The position numbers and the translations under genes are program-made. A stretch of 38,754 nucleotides of DNA, taken from NCBI GenBank assembly GCA_002796345.1, contig PCXC01000065.1, positions 1-38,754 on the forward strand, written 5' to 3'. This stretch comes from Deltaproteobacteria bacterium CG11_big_fil_rev_8_21_14_0_20_42_23. Lineage in GTDB: Bacteria; UBA10199; 2-02-FULL-44-16. Below, piece by piece: positions 16,736 to 25,399 of the stretch. Position 1 is the first letter of the stretch; the number at the start of each line of letters is the position of its first letter. Below the pieces are notes generated by a model. It did not search any database. It saw only the letters and a list, made by a program, of their open reading frames with translations, and was not told where the DNA came from.

Positions 16736-17122
16736 TTATTTTTTTTGCACAGCAAGGGAAACATCTTGAATATCTAAACTTCGAAGCAGATCCATTACAC
16801 TCACCAGAAAACCAGTTGGGACAAGCTTATCCGCTTGAAGCATAATTTTTTTCACCTTCTCTGTTTCTAACTTTTCGCGTAAAGTTTTTTCTGAATATGA
16901 TTGGCCATCCATAAACAACTCTTGGTTTTCAGTGATGGAGATTGTTGCTACGTGAAGAGCAATCTCTTCTGCAGTGCTAGAGGCTGGAAGGGAGAGACTT
17001 ATTTTTGCATCGGAACGCAAGTTCATGCTGAGCATAAAAAAAATGAGCAGCAAAAAAACCACATCTATTAAAGAAGTAAGATTGGGAAAAGCCTCTATCC
17101 GTTTTCGTCGCCGAATCTGCAT
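16736..17122 (-). CDS. exbD: ExbD/TolR biopolymer transport protein
   Basis: A 128-residue protein with a basic N-terminus, one transmembrane helix (about 14-36) and a periplasmic domain. The helix contains SLIDVVFLLLIFFML with the conserved proton-path aspartate at Asp20, the key residue of ExbD/TolR. It forms a pentamer-dimer complex with ExbB and energises TonB, whose gene follows directly. Its ExbB partner gene is not adjacent but 2.2 kb upstream, beyond an ATP-grasp gene and a toxin-antitoxin pair. Confidence 0.92.
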   Translation of the reverse strand: MQIRRRKRIEAFPNLTSLIDVVFLLLIFFMLSMNLRSDAKISLSLPASSTAEEIALHVATISITENQELFMDGQSYSEKTLREKLETEKVKKIMLQADKLVPTGFLVSVMDLLRSLDIQDVSLAVQKK

Positions 17123-17174
17123 GCAGGCTCTCTAGCGCAAAGCACAGGAAAAATGCAAGGTGGAAGGCAATACA

Positions 17175-18323
17175 TCAATCTTCTTCCACTTCAATTACAA
17201 GCGTCTTGCGAATGGTTTCAAAAATCTGAATAATTTCATCTCGATTTTGTCCCCTTACCAAAACACGGCCTTTATTTTCGCCCGCTGTTTCTCGCTTTTT
17301 AATTTTTTCTCCCACCTTTAACTTCACCTGAACAGCTTCTACTCCAGGAAGAGCTGAAAGCTCCTTCACGCCTTTAAGTTTTGTGATTGTTCCCGCGGGA
17401 GGATGAATAAGATGCACTCCGGCATAAGATTTTCTTTTCGGTGGAAAATTCACCATCTCCCCAAGCTCAAGCCTAACAAGCATTTCCCAAGGCTTAAATC
17501 CAAATTCAAGTTCAATGAGCAACATAATAAAACCACCCGGAGGACGAATGGCAACCTCACCAAAAACGGGGCCTTGTTCGGTGAGGTAAAATTCCGCATG
17601 CGTCATGCCTGTATCTACACCCAAAATACTCAGTACTTTATTGTTCAGCGCTATCACCTCTTCTGTCACTTTGGGATACTGTGCAGCGGGAGCAATGAGG
17701 TGATGATAGTGACCAAGATATTCGGTAGTATGCTGAAATAAAATTTTTCCATTTTGCACAAAACTTTCAACAGACATCTCAGATCCAGTAATGAAGCGCT
17801 CTGCAAGCCAGCCTTGTTTTTTCTGCAATGCAAACTTCTTTACATCGGAAAGCACCTGCAAATCTTTTCCACCCGAAAGATCTTTGCGTTTAAACACAAC
17901 GGGCAAGCCCAATTCTTGCACAAGATTTTTCACGTTTGTGTTTTCATTAATTTCTACAAAATCGGTAATAGGAATATCGGCTTCCAAAACTTTTTGTTTC
18001 ATTGCAAGCTTGTTATGAAAGCATTCAACTGTAAATGGAAGCGCTCGTTTAAAACCAAGATGCTCTCTAACCCTTGCTCCAAGCACAACAGAGGCTTCGC
18101 TCACGGCTAAAACGGCATCAATGTTTTGAGCATCAAGAAACGAGAGGATTTCGGCAGAAAAAGATTCGTTTGATTTCGGAAACGGAATTTCCAAAGAGGC
18201 CAACGCTTTTTTTGAAAGCGATGGAAGAAGACCACGTTCATCCCAAAGCAAATATTGATGCCCTAAGTTGAGCACCGCTTCGCAGCAAGGTTTCCTGGCA
18301 CCAATAATTAAAACCGTCTTCAC
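17175..18323 (-). CDS. ATP-grasp domain protein, putative carboxylate-amine ligase
   Basis: A 382-residue ATP-grasp enzyme. Residues 1-100 form a pre-ATP-grasp Rossmann-like domain (VLIIGARKPCCEAVLNLGHQ). The ATP-grasp fold follows: KLAMKQKVLEADIP, PVVFKRKDLSGGKDLQVL, AERFITGSEMSVESFV, then the metal-binding MTHAEFYLTEQGPVFGEVAIRP, with Glu and downstream Arg as expected catalytic residues. Such enzymes join a carboxylate to an amine via an acyl-phosphate, as in dipeptide ligases (YwfE type), PurK and biotin carboxylase. The substrate cannot be assigned. The start is GTG 18323, backed by GAGGGAAGAG three bases upstream. It lies between a toxin-antitoxin pair and exbD. Confidence 0.85.
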   Translation of the reverse strand: MKTVLIIGARKPCCEAVLNLGHQYLLWDERGLLPSLSKKALASLEIPFPKSNESFSAEILSFLDAQNIDAVLAVSEASVVLGARVREHLGFKRALPFTVECFHNKLAMKQKVLEADIPITDFVEINENTNVKNLVQELGLPVVFKRKDLSGGKDLQVLSDVKKFALQKKQGWLAERFITGSEMSVESFVQNGKILFQHTTEYLGHYHHLIAPAAQYPKVTEEVIALNNKVLSILGVDTGMTHAEFYLTEQGPVFGEVAIRPPGGFIMLLIELEFGFKPWEMLVRLELGEMVNFPPKRKSYAGVHLIHPPAGTITKLKGVKELSALPGVEAVQVKLKVGEKIKKRETAGENKGRVLVRGQNRDEIIQIFETIRKTLVIEVEED

Positions 18324-18404
18324 ACTCTTCCCTCACGGAAGCTAGCCATCTAACAGTTTCTGTTTCCCGAGACGAGGAAAAAGTGAAGGAAGATAAACTG
18401 ATTA

Positions 18405-18890
18405 TTATGCGGCTTCTTGCCATTCTTTATTTTTTGTAACGAAGATTCTTTTGTGGGATTTTTTAGTCTTCTCTGAGCCATAGGAACTAAGATTTTTTGT
18501 ATAGTTACGAAACGGCCCATATTCCGAAAGAATAAGGGTACGTAAAAATCTTTCTGAGGTGAGCGACATTTGCTCTTTTCCATTTTCCCACCGAGATACG
18601 CTTTCGGGGGTAACTGCAAAGTTTTTGGCAAACTCAACTCCAGACCAGCCTAAATGAGATCGCAAAAAACGCACCTCAGTTGGAAGCAAACGGCTTTTTT
18701 GTGAAGCCACCACCTTGGCAATTACAGTATGAAGTTGTTCAAGATTGGGGATAACAATTTCTTCTTCATCGCAATGCGAACACGTATAAATTTCTATTTT
18801 TTTTAGAATAATATTTTTCAGTCCACACTCAGCATAGCGATAATCAGCAAGTTTTTTTTTCATTTTTTTTGAACACTCTGAACACATCAT
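18405..18890 (-). CDS. MqsA/YgiT-family antitoxin (zinc finger plus HTH)
   Basis: A 161-residue protein. Two CxxC pairs, Cys3/Cys6 and Cys37/Cys40, form the zinc-binding N-terminal domain of MqsA/YgiT antitoxins. A helix-turn-helix of the XRE type follows (about 68-115), with WSGVEFAKNFAVTPESVSRWENG. The C-terminal tail is Lys/Ser-rich. It is expected to bind and silence the toxin encoded immediately upstream and to repress their common promoter. One base separates the toxin stop from ATG 18890, and GGAGA lies eight bases before the start, so the order is toxin then antitoxin. Confidence 0.85.
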   Translation of the reverse strand: MMCSECSKKMKKKLADYRYAECGLKNIILKKIEIYTCSHCDEEEIVIPNLEQLHTVIAKVVASQKSRLLPTEVRFLRSHLGWSGVEFAKNFAVTPESVSRWENGKEQMSLTSERFLRTLILSEYGPFRNYTKNLSSYGSEKTKKSHKRIFVTKNKEWQEAA

Positions 18891-18891
18891 T

Positions 18892-19203
18892 TTATTTTCT
18901 CCAAGCAGTGATACAACGAATACAATTTTGATGCATAAATGTAATCACCACAATTATTTTTTCTGTTTCCACTCTGTAACGGTATGTTCCATTAACCAGC
19001 TCTGGATCTGTGTAAATCAAGCCTGCCTTTAACACATTTAAAAGATCAACTGTCGTAAGATTATCGTGGGCTAGCTCTTTGCGACAATGTTTACTGAGAG
19101 AAATAGCGTTAGTATCTGCATTCAGAATTTCTGAAAGCAGCTTCCGGGCCTGAACCCGATTCAATCTTGATAATATATCAATACTTGATTTAAAATCAAC
19201 CAT
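18892..19203 (-). CDS. DUF4258-like toxin of a type II toxin-antitoxin module
   Basis: A 103-residue protein with the core SKHCRKELAHDNLTTVDLLN, NVLKAGLIYTDPEL, GTYRYRVETEKIIVVITFM and a final ITAWRK. This is the DUF4258-type pattern (His-containing helix, VL..G, RY.V.T, then ITAWR) often paired with MqsA-type antitoxins, and probably an RNase-fold toxin related to RelE/MqsR. ATG 19203 is chosen over a TTG 33 bases upstream that would add a non-family extension. The ribosome binding site is poor. The module sits between exbB and the ATP-grasp gene on the same strand. Confidence 0.75.
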   Translation of the reverse strand: MVDFKSSIDILSRLNRVQARKLLSEILNADTNAISLSKHCRKELAHDNLTTVDLLNVLKAGLIYTDPELVNGTYRYRVETEKIIVVITFMHQNCIRCITAWRK

Positions 19204-19307
19204 TTTAATCCCAAAAAAAAGAGGAGCAAGAGCCAAAAACCTAATTGCTTTGTCCCTCGTTCACTTTACAAGAGTAAAAGATGGGAAAATGGAGTGAAAT
19301 CGTTCAC

Positions 19308-19913
19308 TTATTCCAAGGCTGAAACAAGGGACACACAGCGTTGAAGCTGGTGTTCTAGCTTTTCGAGTCTGGCCTCGAAAGTGTAGTAGGCGATGAGGGA
19401 AACAATGGAGATCATCAGCCCAAAGGCAGTGGTGATAAGGGCTTCCCAGATACCGCCTGCAATGAGAGATGGCGAAACAGTCGTAGCTATTTCGATAGTG
19501 GAAAAAGCGCGAATCATACCTGTTACCGTTCCCAACAAACCCACAAGTGGACTCACCGCTGCAATAATGGAAAGTGGACGTAACCAAGATTCTAAAGAGC
19601 GTAACAAAACAGAGGCTTTGTGAAACAAGATATTTTTAAGCTGCTCACCGATATATTTTTTTGTTTCGAAGGTATTAACAGCTTCAAGAAAAAATCGTGA
19701 AAGAGGATCTTGTTTTTTCTCAAGTATTTTCCCCGCCTGTTTTAATTCATTTTTTTGAACAAACTGGAAAACCTCTTCAATACTCACTTTGCGGAACAAG
19801 CCTAAACTGAAAAACTGAAAACTTTTTGCAAAAATAATCGCCAAAGAGAAAAAGGAAAAGGCGAGCAAAACCCACATCAACTCGCCACCTTTAAAAAATA
19901 TATCTATACTCAT
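19308..19913 (-). CDS. exbB: ExbB/TolQ/MotA-family proton channel protein
   Basis: A 201-residue inner-membrane protein with three transmembrane helices (about 11-32, 110-135 and 150-178). The second to third helix region contains the family core, SIIAAVSPLVGLLGTVTGMI, and IEIATTVSPSLIAGGIWEAL. It builds the proton-conducting pentamer around ExbD. It is closer to ExbB/TolQ than MotA in length. ATG 19913 overlaps the region just after the slipin stop, with AGAGAAG upstream. exbD and tonB are downstream on the same strand but separated by the toxin-antitoxin and ATP-grasp genes. Confidence 0.92.
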   Translation of the reverse strand: MSIDIFFKGGELMWVLLAFSFFSLAIIFAKSFQFFSLGLFRKVSIEEVFQFVQKNELKQAGKILEKKQDPLSRFFLEAVNTFETKKYIGEQLKNILFHKASVLLRSLESWLRPLSIIAAVSPLVGLLGTVTGMIRAFSTIEIATTVSPSLIAGGIWEALITTAFGLMISIVSLIAYYTFEARLEKLEHQLQRCVSLVSALE

Positions 19914-19916
19914 AGT

Positions 19917-20666
19917 TTACTTCTCTTTATTCACAAAAAATTTCACCAAGTCCATGGGAATGGGGAAAAATGTGGTTGAATTATGTTCGCTGGCAATCTC
20001 CGCCATCGTTTGCAAATAGCGCATTTGCAACGACATGGGATGAAGCTCCATCATTTTTGCTGCTGCTACCAATTTTTCTGCTGCTTGATGTTCACCTTCA
20101 GCTGCAATCACCTTCGCACGTCGCTCACGTTCTGCTTCAGCCTGTCTTGCCATTGCACGCTTCAATTCTTCAGTGAGATCGACGTGTTTAATTTCAACAT
20201 TCGTAACTTTAATTCCCCACGGGTCTGTTTGCTTATCGAGAATTTCTTGAATTTGACCGTTAATTTCTTCGCGCTCAGAAAGAAGTTCGTCAAGCTCTCG
20301 CTGACCAACTACTGAACGTAAAGTAGTTTGTGCCATTTGACTTGTTGCAAACACATAATTCTCCACTTCAATTACAGACTTGTTTGGTTCAAGCACGCGA
20401 AAATACACAACTGCATTTACCTGAACTGAAACGTTATCTTTGGTGATGATATCTTGAGGAGGAACATCAAGAGCTATTAAACGCAGGCTAATTCTTACAA
20501 TGCGGTCGATGGGCTTGAAGACAAAAATAAATCCCGGGCCTTTTGGAGTTTTAAGCAAACGACCAAGCCGAAAAATAACACCCCGCTCATATTCATTCAA
20601 AATGTTAATGCACGATGCCAAATACAAAGCAAGAAACACTACTATAATGACTGTTGGGGAAAACAT
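19917..20666 (-). CDS. Slipin (SPFH/band 7 membrane protein)
   Basis: A 249-residue stomatin-like protein: an N-terminal hydrophobic hairpin (3-24), then the SPFH domain ([22 protein letters not shown] to about residue 190), and a coiled-coil [24 protein letters not shown] (173-196), as in slipins. It should scaffold membrane microdomains and is the usual partner and possible substrate of the NfeD protease encoded eight bases upstream. AGGAGG five bases before ATG 20666 is a strong ribosome binding site. exbB follows within a few bases, an unusual neighbour for a slipin-NfeD pair. Confidence 0.94.
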   Translation of the reverse strand: MFSPTVIIVVFLALYLASCINILNEYERGVIFRLGRLLKTPKGPGFIFVFKPIDRIVRISLRLIALDVPPQDIITKDNVSVQVNAVVYFRVLEPNKSVIEVENYVFATSQMAQTTLRSVVGQRELDELLSEREEINGQIQEILDKQTDPWGIKVTNVEIKHVDLTEELKRAMARQAEAERERRAKVIAAEGEHQAAEKLVAAAKMMELHPMSLQMRYLQTMAEIASEHNSTTFFPIPMDLVKFFVNKEK

Positions 20667-20674
20667 AAATCCTC

Positions 20675-22066
20675 CTATTGTGAAGATGAAATTGATTTCA
20701 CCTGAAGCTTGAGACCGTTCATAGCATCAACCCTTACTTTATCTCCAGCAGAAAACGTAGAATCACTCGTGGCATGCCAAATTTCTCCATGCACAAAGAT
20801 ACTTCCTTCATAACCCTTCCAAGAAGACACTTCCCCTACAAGGCCTATCATTCCTTCGCTTCCCGTTACCACCTTTTGATTTCGCATCCGGAAGAGCATG
20901 CTCATGAGAAACGAAACAATAAGCGTTGTTGCAAACGTCACAGCTATAATAATGTGAAGTGAAACACGCATATACTGATGAGGCGAATCAAATAAAATAA
21001 GAGAACCAAAGAAGAGCGAAATAATTCCACCCACTCCAAACAATCCAAATCCAGCTGCTTGAGCTTCGGCGATGAAAAGCAGCACCGACAAGGCAATAAG
21101 CGCCACACCTGCATAGTTTGTGGGAAGAATCTGCATTCCAAAAAAAGCAAGCACAAGACAAATGCTGCCAGCCACACCTGGAAAACCAAAACCTGGATGT
21201 GTGAACTCAAAGAGCAAGCCGTAAAATCCCAACATCATCAAAATATAAGCAATATTTGGATGCGCCAAAAAAGTGAGTAAACGCAAACGAAAATCTTGAG
21301 GAAGTATTTTAAGCTCAAGATGCTTGGTATCAAGTGTAATCGTTTTTTCACCCACCTTCACCTCTACACCATCAAGCTGTCGCAGCAAATCTGCACGATT
21401 AGTGGCTATAAAGTTAATCACCTTTTCTTGCAGCGCTTTTTCCGCAGTAATTGAAACACTTTCAGAAACAGCAAGACGCGCCCACGCTTCGTTTCTGCCA
21501 CGAAGTTTTGCCAAGCCTTCTATCCACGCCAAAGTATCATTCATGATTTTATCTTCCATGGGATCATGAGATTTTTCAGTGCTTGGCGAAGTGTTGCGTG
21601 GTTTATCTTCGGATGGCTGCTTCTCTTTTTTTTCAAATTGTTGAAAAATATCTTTCCAACTTTTTTCTTCTTTTTTTTCTCCACCCACATTTACAGGATG
21701 CGCAGCGCCAATATTGGTTGAAGGTGCCATCGCCACCAAGTGCGCAGCATAACTGATAAAGACGCCAGCAGATCCAGCTCGAGATCCCGATGGTGAAACA
21801 TAGACAATCACAGGAATGTTGGCGTTTACGATGCGCTTCACAATGGTTCTGGTTGAGCTCAGCAAACCACCCGGAGTATCAAGCTGGATCAGTAAAAACG
21901 CAGCATGATCTTTTTCCGCTTGCTCCAGTGATGTGGCAATATATTCGGCAGAAACAGGACTAATGATTTCGTCATTCAGTTCAATGCGATAAGCAAATTT
22001 TTCTTGAGCAAATGCTTGCATCGTAAAAGCAAATAAAAAGAAAGAAAGGAAAAGCAACTTTTTCAT
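20675..22066 (-). CDS. nfeD: NfeD long form, membrane-bound ClpP-like serine protease
   Basis: A 463-residue protein: signal peptide 1-20 (ending AFA), ClpP-class protease domain (about 25-225), four or more transmembrane segments (about 255-390), and a C-terminal OB-fold NfeD domain (about 405-463). Ser99 in [11 protein letters not shown] corresponds to the nucleophile of archaeal 1510-N, and Lys173 in [13 protein letters not shown] to its general base, so the Ser-Lys dyad appears intact. Residues 127-168 are a Lys/Glu/Ser-rich insertion. The frame stays open 65 codons further upstream, but ATG 22066 is preceded by GAGGGA and begins a clean signal peptide. Confidence 0.94.
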   Translation of the reverse strand: MKKLLFLSFFLFAFTMQAFAQEKFAYRIELNDEIISPVSAEYIATSLEQAEKDHAAFLLIQLDTPGGLLSSTRTIVKRIVNANIPVIVYVSPSGSRAGSAGVFISYAAHLVAMAPSTNIGAAHPVNVGGEKKEEKSWKDIFQQFEKKEKQPSEDKPRNTSPSTEKSHDPMEDKIMNDTLAWIEGLAKLRGRNEAWARLAVSESVSITAEKALQEKVINFIATNRADLLRQLDGVEVKVGEKTITLDTKHLELKILPQDFRLRLLTFLAHPNIAYILMMLGFYGLLFEFTHPGFGFPGVAGSICLVLAFFGMQILPTNYAGVALIALSVLLFIAEAQAAGFGLFGVGGIISLFFGSLILFDSPHQYMRVSLHIIIAVTFATTLIVSFLMSMLFRMRNQKVVTGSEGMIGLVGEVSSWKGYEGSIFVHGEIWHATSDSTFSAGDKVRVDAMNGLKLQVKSISSSQ

Positions 22067-22074
22067 TTTATCCC

Positions 22075-22401
22075 TCACTTCATAAGAGCTTGGTGAATGA
22101 AATATCCAAGAACTAGTAATGCCACTCCCATCATGTATAACCACCAAAAACCAAGTTTCAATTTTTCGGCAAAAAGAAATGGGAGAAAAAATAAAAGCGA
22201 AACAGGAACGGCGACAAAAATACTTTTTGCAAAGTGCACACTGTTGGCGCTGTCTTTCCATTCAAGCTGAGAAAACGGCAAAACCAGTAAAGTTGTAAGT
22301 GGAAGCGCCACGATAAAACCTGCAAGCACTGGTTTTCTCCCAGCAAGCCAAGAAGAAAAGGCAATAACAAGGGCTGCAACAAAAGTTTTTATGAGCATCA
22401 T
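22075..22401 (-). CDS. Small membrane protein (DUF3147-like)
   Basis: A 108-residue protein with three or four transmembrane segments (about 4-20, 26-45, 60-77 and 84-104). RKPVLAGFIVALPLTTLLVL resembles the core of small DUF3147-like inner-membrane proteins; function is unknown. Two ATG codons begin the gene in tandem, and the upstream hydrolase's TGA overlaps them (ATGATG), so translation is coupled. AAGGGGA lies upstream. It is followed by nfeD after 8 bases. Confidence 0.65.
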   Translation of the reverse strand: MMLIKTFVAALVIAFSSWLAGRKPVLAGFIVALPLTTLLVLPFSQLEWKDSANSVHFAKSIFVAVPVSLLFFLPFLFAEKLKLGFWWLYMMGVALLVLGYFIHQALMK

Positions 22402-23123
22402 TTTTTTCCCCTTGGAAAAAAGGTGTTTACGATTTCTACAATTTTTTCTTCATGTCTAAAAAAGAGATGTCCCATATCTGGAATCAAAATATGATTTTCT
22501 GTCTTTTGAAAAAGATCAAGGTCTAAAAATGGGTCTTTTTCTCCAGAGATAAATACTGCTTTTGGCTTTAGTTTTTTTATGGTCTTCACATCATCTTCAA
22601 GCACCACATGCTGTAGCGACGAAAGCACAGAATAAAAAGTGTGATTGAATGAAGAAAGAAATGAGTCAAAATATTCTGGTTCAGCCAAATAGAAAAAAGG
22701 AAGAAAAAAATATTTCCACACCGATCTACTTCTACACAAAAGCTTCCCCCATGTTGATTCGGTAAGAAATGATTTCGAAAGCCATGAGCGATATAAGTGT
22801 TTTTTGCTATCGAAGGGATAGTTGACAAACACCAAGCCTTGAACCCGCTTAGGATAGCGAAGCGCATACTCCTTTGCTAGAATACAGCCCATAGAATGGG
22901 CAAGTAACAAAAACGTTTCACCTTCAGGCACAAGTTCATCAATACGTTTTGAAATATGCTCTAAGAAGCAATCTACATTGTAGTCACATTCTGGTTTTTC
23001 TTCTTCACCAAAACCAATCAAGTCAAACGAATAAAAATGATCCGATGGTTCTAAAATTTCTTCAAAGTGACGGAAGTTTAGCTTTGAACCAGTAATTCCA
23101 TGGATAGCAACAATATTCCTCAT
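22398..23123 (-). CDS. Alpha/beta hydrolase
   Basis: A 241-residue alpha/beta-hydrolase-fold protein. The oxyanion-hole region is AIHGITGSKLNF (6-17), the nucleophile elbow AHSMG has Ser77, and the likely triad is completed by Asp197 (GEKDPF) and His219 (DMGHLF). The fold serves esterases, lipases and thioesterases; no substrate can be named. It has no signal peptide, so it is cytoplasmic. It overlaps the next gene by four bases and follows pyrD after about 53 bases. Confidence 0.88.
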   Translation of the reverse strand: MRNIVAIHGITGSKLNFRHFEEILEPSDHFYSFDLIGFGEEEKPECDYNVDCFLEHISKRIDELVPEGETFLLLAHSMGCILAKEYALRYPKRVQGLVFVNYPFDSKKHLYRSWLSKSFLTESTWGKLLCRSRSVWKYFFLPFFYLAEPEYFDSFLSSFNHTFYSVLSSLQHVVLEDDVKTIKKLKPKAVFISGEKDPFLDLDLFQKTENHILIPDMGHLFFRHEEKIVEIVNTFFPRGKK

Positions 23124-23176
23124 GCCCAGCTACATAGCTGTGAAGAACAAAAAACGAAAGAGTTTTGAAGGGGTAA

Positions 23177-24208
23177 TTACTGCTTAAGAAGTGAACTGAG
23201 CAATCGCTTTACAAAACATGGCCCTTTATAAATAAGGCCAGTATATATTTGGACAAGATCGGCGCCAAAGGCAAATTTGGCGTGCATTTCCTGTTCACTC
23301 ATAATTCCGCCCACACCGATGAAGTGAATTTTTTCTTTAAACTCATGATGTAAACTCTTGAGCATTTCTGTACTTTTCAAAAAAAGTGGTTTTCCGGAAA
23401 GACCACCTTTGCCTTCTGGAGCAGATGCAACAAGGGTTTTATCAAGCGTGGTGTTGCTGATAAGCATTCCTTTAAACTGATGCTCAATCGCCAATTGTGT
23501 GGCCAGCTCTGCATCTTCTTCACTAAGATCTGGCGCTAACTTCAATACAAGAGGCAGCGCAGATGCGCGTTTTTCATTCGCAGAGGAAAGAACATTCAAA
23601 AGTTTTTCTAACTGATCGCCGTGCTGCAACTGGCGCAAACCCGGTGTATTTGGGCTGGACACGTTCACCACCATATAATCTGCGTAATCGGCAAGATGCT
23701 GAAATGAAAACAGATAGTCCTTCGCAGCATCTTCAAGTTCCGTCACTTTTGATTTTCCAATGTTTACTCCCAGCGGCATAAAAAGACGTTGCTGCTTTCG
23801 CAACTTTTCAAGCCGCGTTGCCATCTGCACTGCACCTGCGTTGTTAAAGCCCATGCGATTGAAAAGTGCCTTCTCTTCTGGCAGACGAAAAAGACGCGGC
23901 TTAGGATTTCCTTCCTGAGCTTTTGCCGTCACGGTTCCCACTTCTACAAATCCAAAGCCCAGCGCCTGTAAGGCCGGGATGGCCACAGCATCCTTATCTA
24001 AACCTGCAGCCAAACCAATGGGATTGGGAAACGTGATGCCCCAAAGTTTTTTCTGAAGCTGGGAATTTCTGGCCATGTGTGAAGCCGGAAGGTCTGAGTG
24101 GCAAAAAACTGACATCAGTCTCAGGGCGATCATCCCAAAATGATGGGCTTTTTCGGCATCAAGCTGAAAAAGGAGGGGACGAAGAAAAGGCCAAAAATCG
24201 TGTTTCAT
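23177..24208 (-). CDS. pyrD: Dihydroorotate dehydrogenase (quinone), class 2
   Basis: A 343-residue FMN enzyme of pyrimidine synthesis, oxidising dihydroorotate to orotate with electrons passing to the quinone pool. Class 2 marks are the N-terminal membrane-associating helices (MKHDFWPFLRPLLFQLDAEKA), NPIGLAAGLDKD (62-73), EVGTVTAKAQEGNPKPR, LFNRMGFNNAG (115-125) and the catalytic loop NVSSPNTPGLRQLQ with Ser185. The frame extends 18 codons upstream, but ATG 24208 is preferred, with GAGGAAA before it and the family-typical start. It leads the long minus-strand run toward nfeD and exbB. Confidence 0.97.
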   Translation of the reverse strand: MKHDFWPFLRPLLFQLDAEKAHHFGMIALRLMSVFCHSDLPASHMARNSQLQKKLWGITFPNPIGLAAGLDKDAVAIPALQALGFGFVEVGTVTAKAQEGNPKPRLFRLPEEKALFNRMGFNNAGAVQMATRLEKLRKQQRLFMPLGVNIGKSKVTELEDAAKDYLFSFQHLADYADYMVVNVSSPNTPGLRQLQHGDQLEKLLNVLSSANEKRASALPLVLKLAPDLSEEDAELATQLAIEHQFKGMLISNTTLDKTLVASAPEGKGGLSGKPLFLKSTEMLKSLHHEFKEKIHFIGVGGIMSEQEMHAKFAFGADLVQIYTGLIYKGPCFVKRLLSSLLKQ

Positions 24209-24319
24209 GCTGAATTTCCTCACATATTTGCAGTATAAACGCCAGCTCTTTTCGCTTGGCACAACACTTGCTCTCTATCAGAGTAAAACAGGGGAAATTT
24301 TAAAAAAGGAGTATCACAG

Positions 24320-25399
24320 ATGAAGAAAACATATGTCACCTTAAGCCTGCATCTAGCACTAATCTGCGCCCTATCACTTGGCATGATGAGCTGTAGTGGA
24401 GACGGTGGAAGCGATAGCAGCGCAACCCAATCACAGACTCCCGGTGGAAATGGAGGCCCCATTGACATCGGCGGCCTCATTGGAAATCCAGGACCAACGG
24501 GCACAGGTGAAAACAGTGAAAGCACCGAAGATGACACTGTTGTAACTGATGATGAAAGTGGAAATAAAAAATTTCTTGTCCGTGAAGTGATTGTGTCCAA
24601 TAAAGACGGCAACGCTATCTCTACGATGTTGTTTTCCTACGATGACTTAGGCCGGCTTATTTCAGTGGAAGAAGAAGATAAGCTTCAAAAAAGCAAAACA
24701 AACATAAACTATTTAGAAAAAAGTGCAGAACTTGAAAAAACGGTAAATGAAAAAAGAGCGAGAAAAGAAACCTGGTCATTTGATGACAACGGAAGACGCG
24801 TACGAGTACTTGTCATAAACAGTTCAACTCAACCAAGCAAACAACTCTTTACCTACAATTATGATCGCGACGCAAAAGAAAAAGATAATCCCATCATAGA
24901 TGAAATTTCTCTCATCAATAAAAATAAATACAGCAAGCATTATGAAACAAGCTTGAACAATGGCGATATCGAAAAGACACTTGTTGTTCTTGGCCCAGAC
25001 GGAAGCCAAAGCCTACAAACTCATTACACCTTCAACGCGGATCACTCTTGCCTTACAGAACGAGTCTTTCTTGAAGATGCGAAAGTAAGCAAAACAGAAA
25101 AGATTAAATGTGTCTTTGCAAACGGCCGTCTTTCACATCACATCATCAGCACAAGACTAGGTCAAAGTAACGATGTCACACAAAAGGAAATTATTTCTTT
25201 TGAATACGATGAAAATGGAAACATCAGAAAACGTTGCCACGATAGCGAAAACGATGGAACAGTAGATGCTTGTTACAGCTTTAGCTTTGTTGAAGCAAAA
25301 AACATTTCCAACTTAAGCTTAATGCTTCCAGATCCAAATGCACTTGTTCCGTCAAATAAGTTCTTGAGCGAAAGAGGTTTCTTTCTCTTCAAGCCATAA
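24320..25399 (+). CDS. Putative lipoprotein with YD/RHS-like repeats
   Basis: A 359-residue exported protein. The signal peptide ends LGMMSC, a loose lipobox with Cys25, followed by a Gly/Ser-rich linker (27-65) and an acidic patch. The rest contains several degenerate YD-type units such as FSYDDLGRLISVEE, WSFDDNGRRVR and FEYDENGNIRK, separated by about 60-150 residues, resembling short RHS/YD-repeat surface proteins of envelope-rich bacteria. Function is unknown. AAAGGAG lies nine bases before ATG 24320. The stop codon abuts the convergent gene's stop, and a strong terminator follows. Confidence 0.7.
   Translation: MKKTYVTLSLHLALICALSLGMMSCSGDGGSDSSATQSQTPGGNGGPIDIGGLIGNPGPTGTGENSESTEDDTVVTDDESGNKKFLVREVIVSNKDGNAISTMLFSYDDLGRLISVEEEDKLQKSKTNINYLEKSAELEKTVNEKRARKETWSFDDNGRRVRVLVINSSTQPSKQLFTYNYDRDAKEKDNPIIDEISLINKNKYSKHYETSLNNGDIEKTLVVLGPDGSQSLQTHYTFNADHSCLTERVFLEDAKVSKTEKIKCVFANGRLSHHIISTRLGQSNDVTQKEIISFEYDENGNIRKRCHDSENDGTVDACYSFSFVEAKNISNLSLMLPDPNALVPSNKFLSERGFFLFKP

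Noticed and set aside
20675-22261. NfeD start at 22261 with 65 extra residues
   Set aside because: The extension overlaps the upstream membrane-protein gene and lacks a signal-like start; ATG 22066 has a ribosome binding site and a signal peptide.
23177-24262. PyrD starting at 24262
   Set aside because: ATG 24208 has GAGGAAA upstream and begins the standard N-terminal helix; the extra 18 residues would be atypical.
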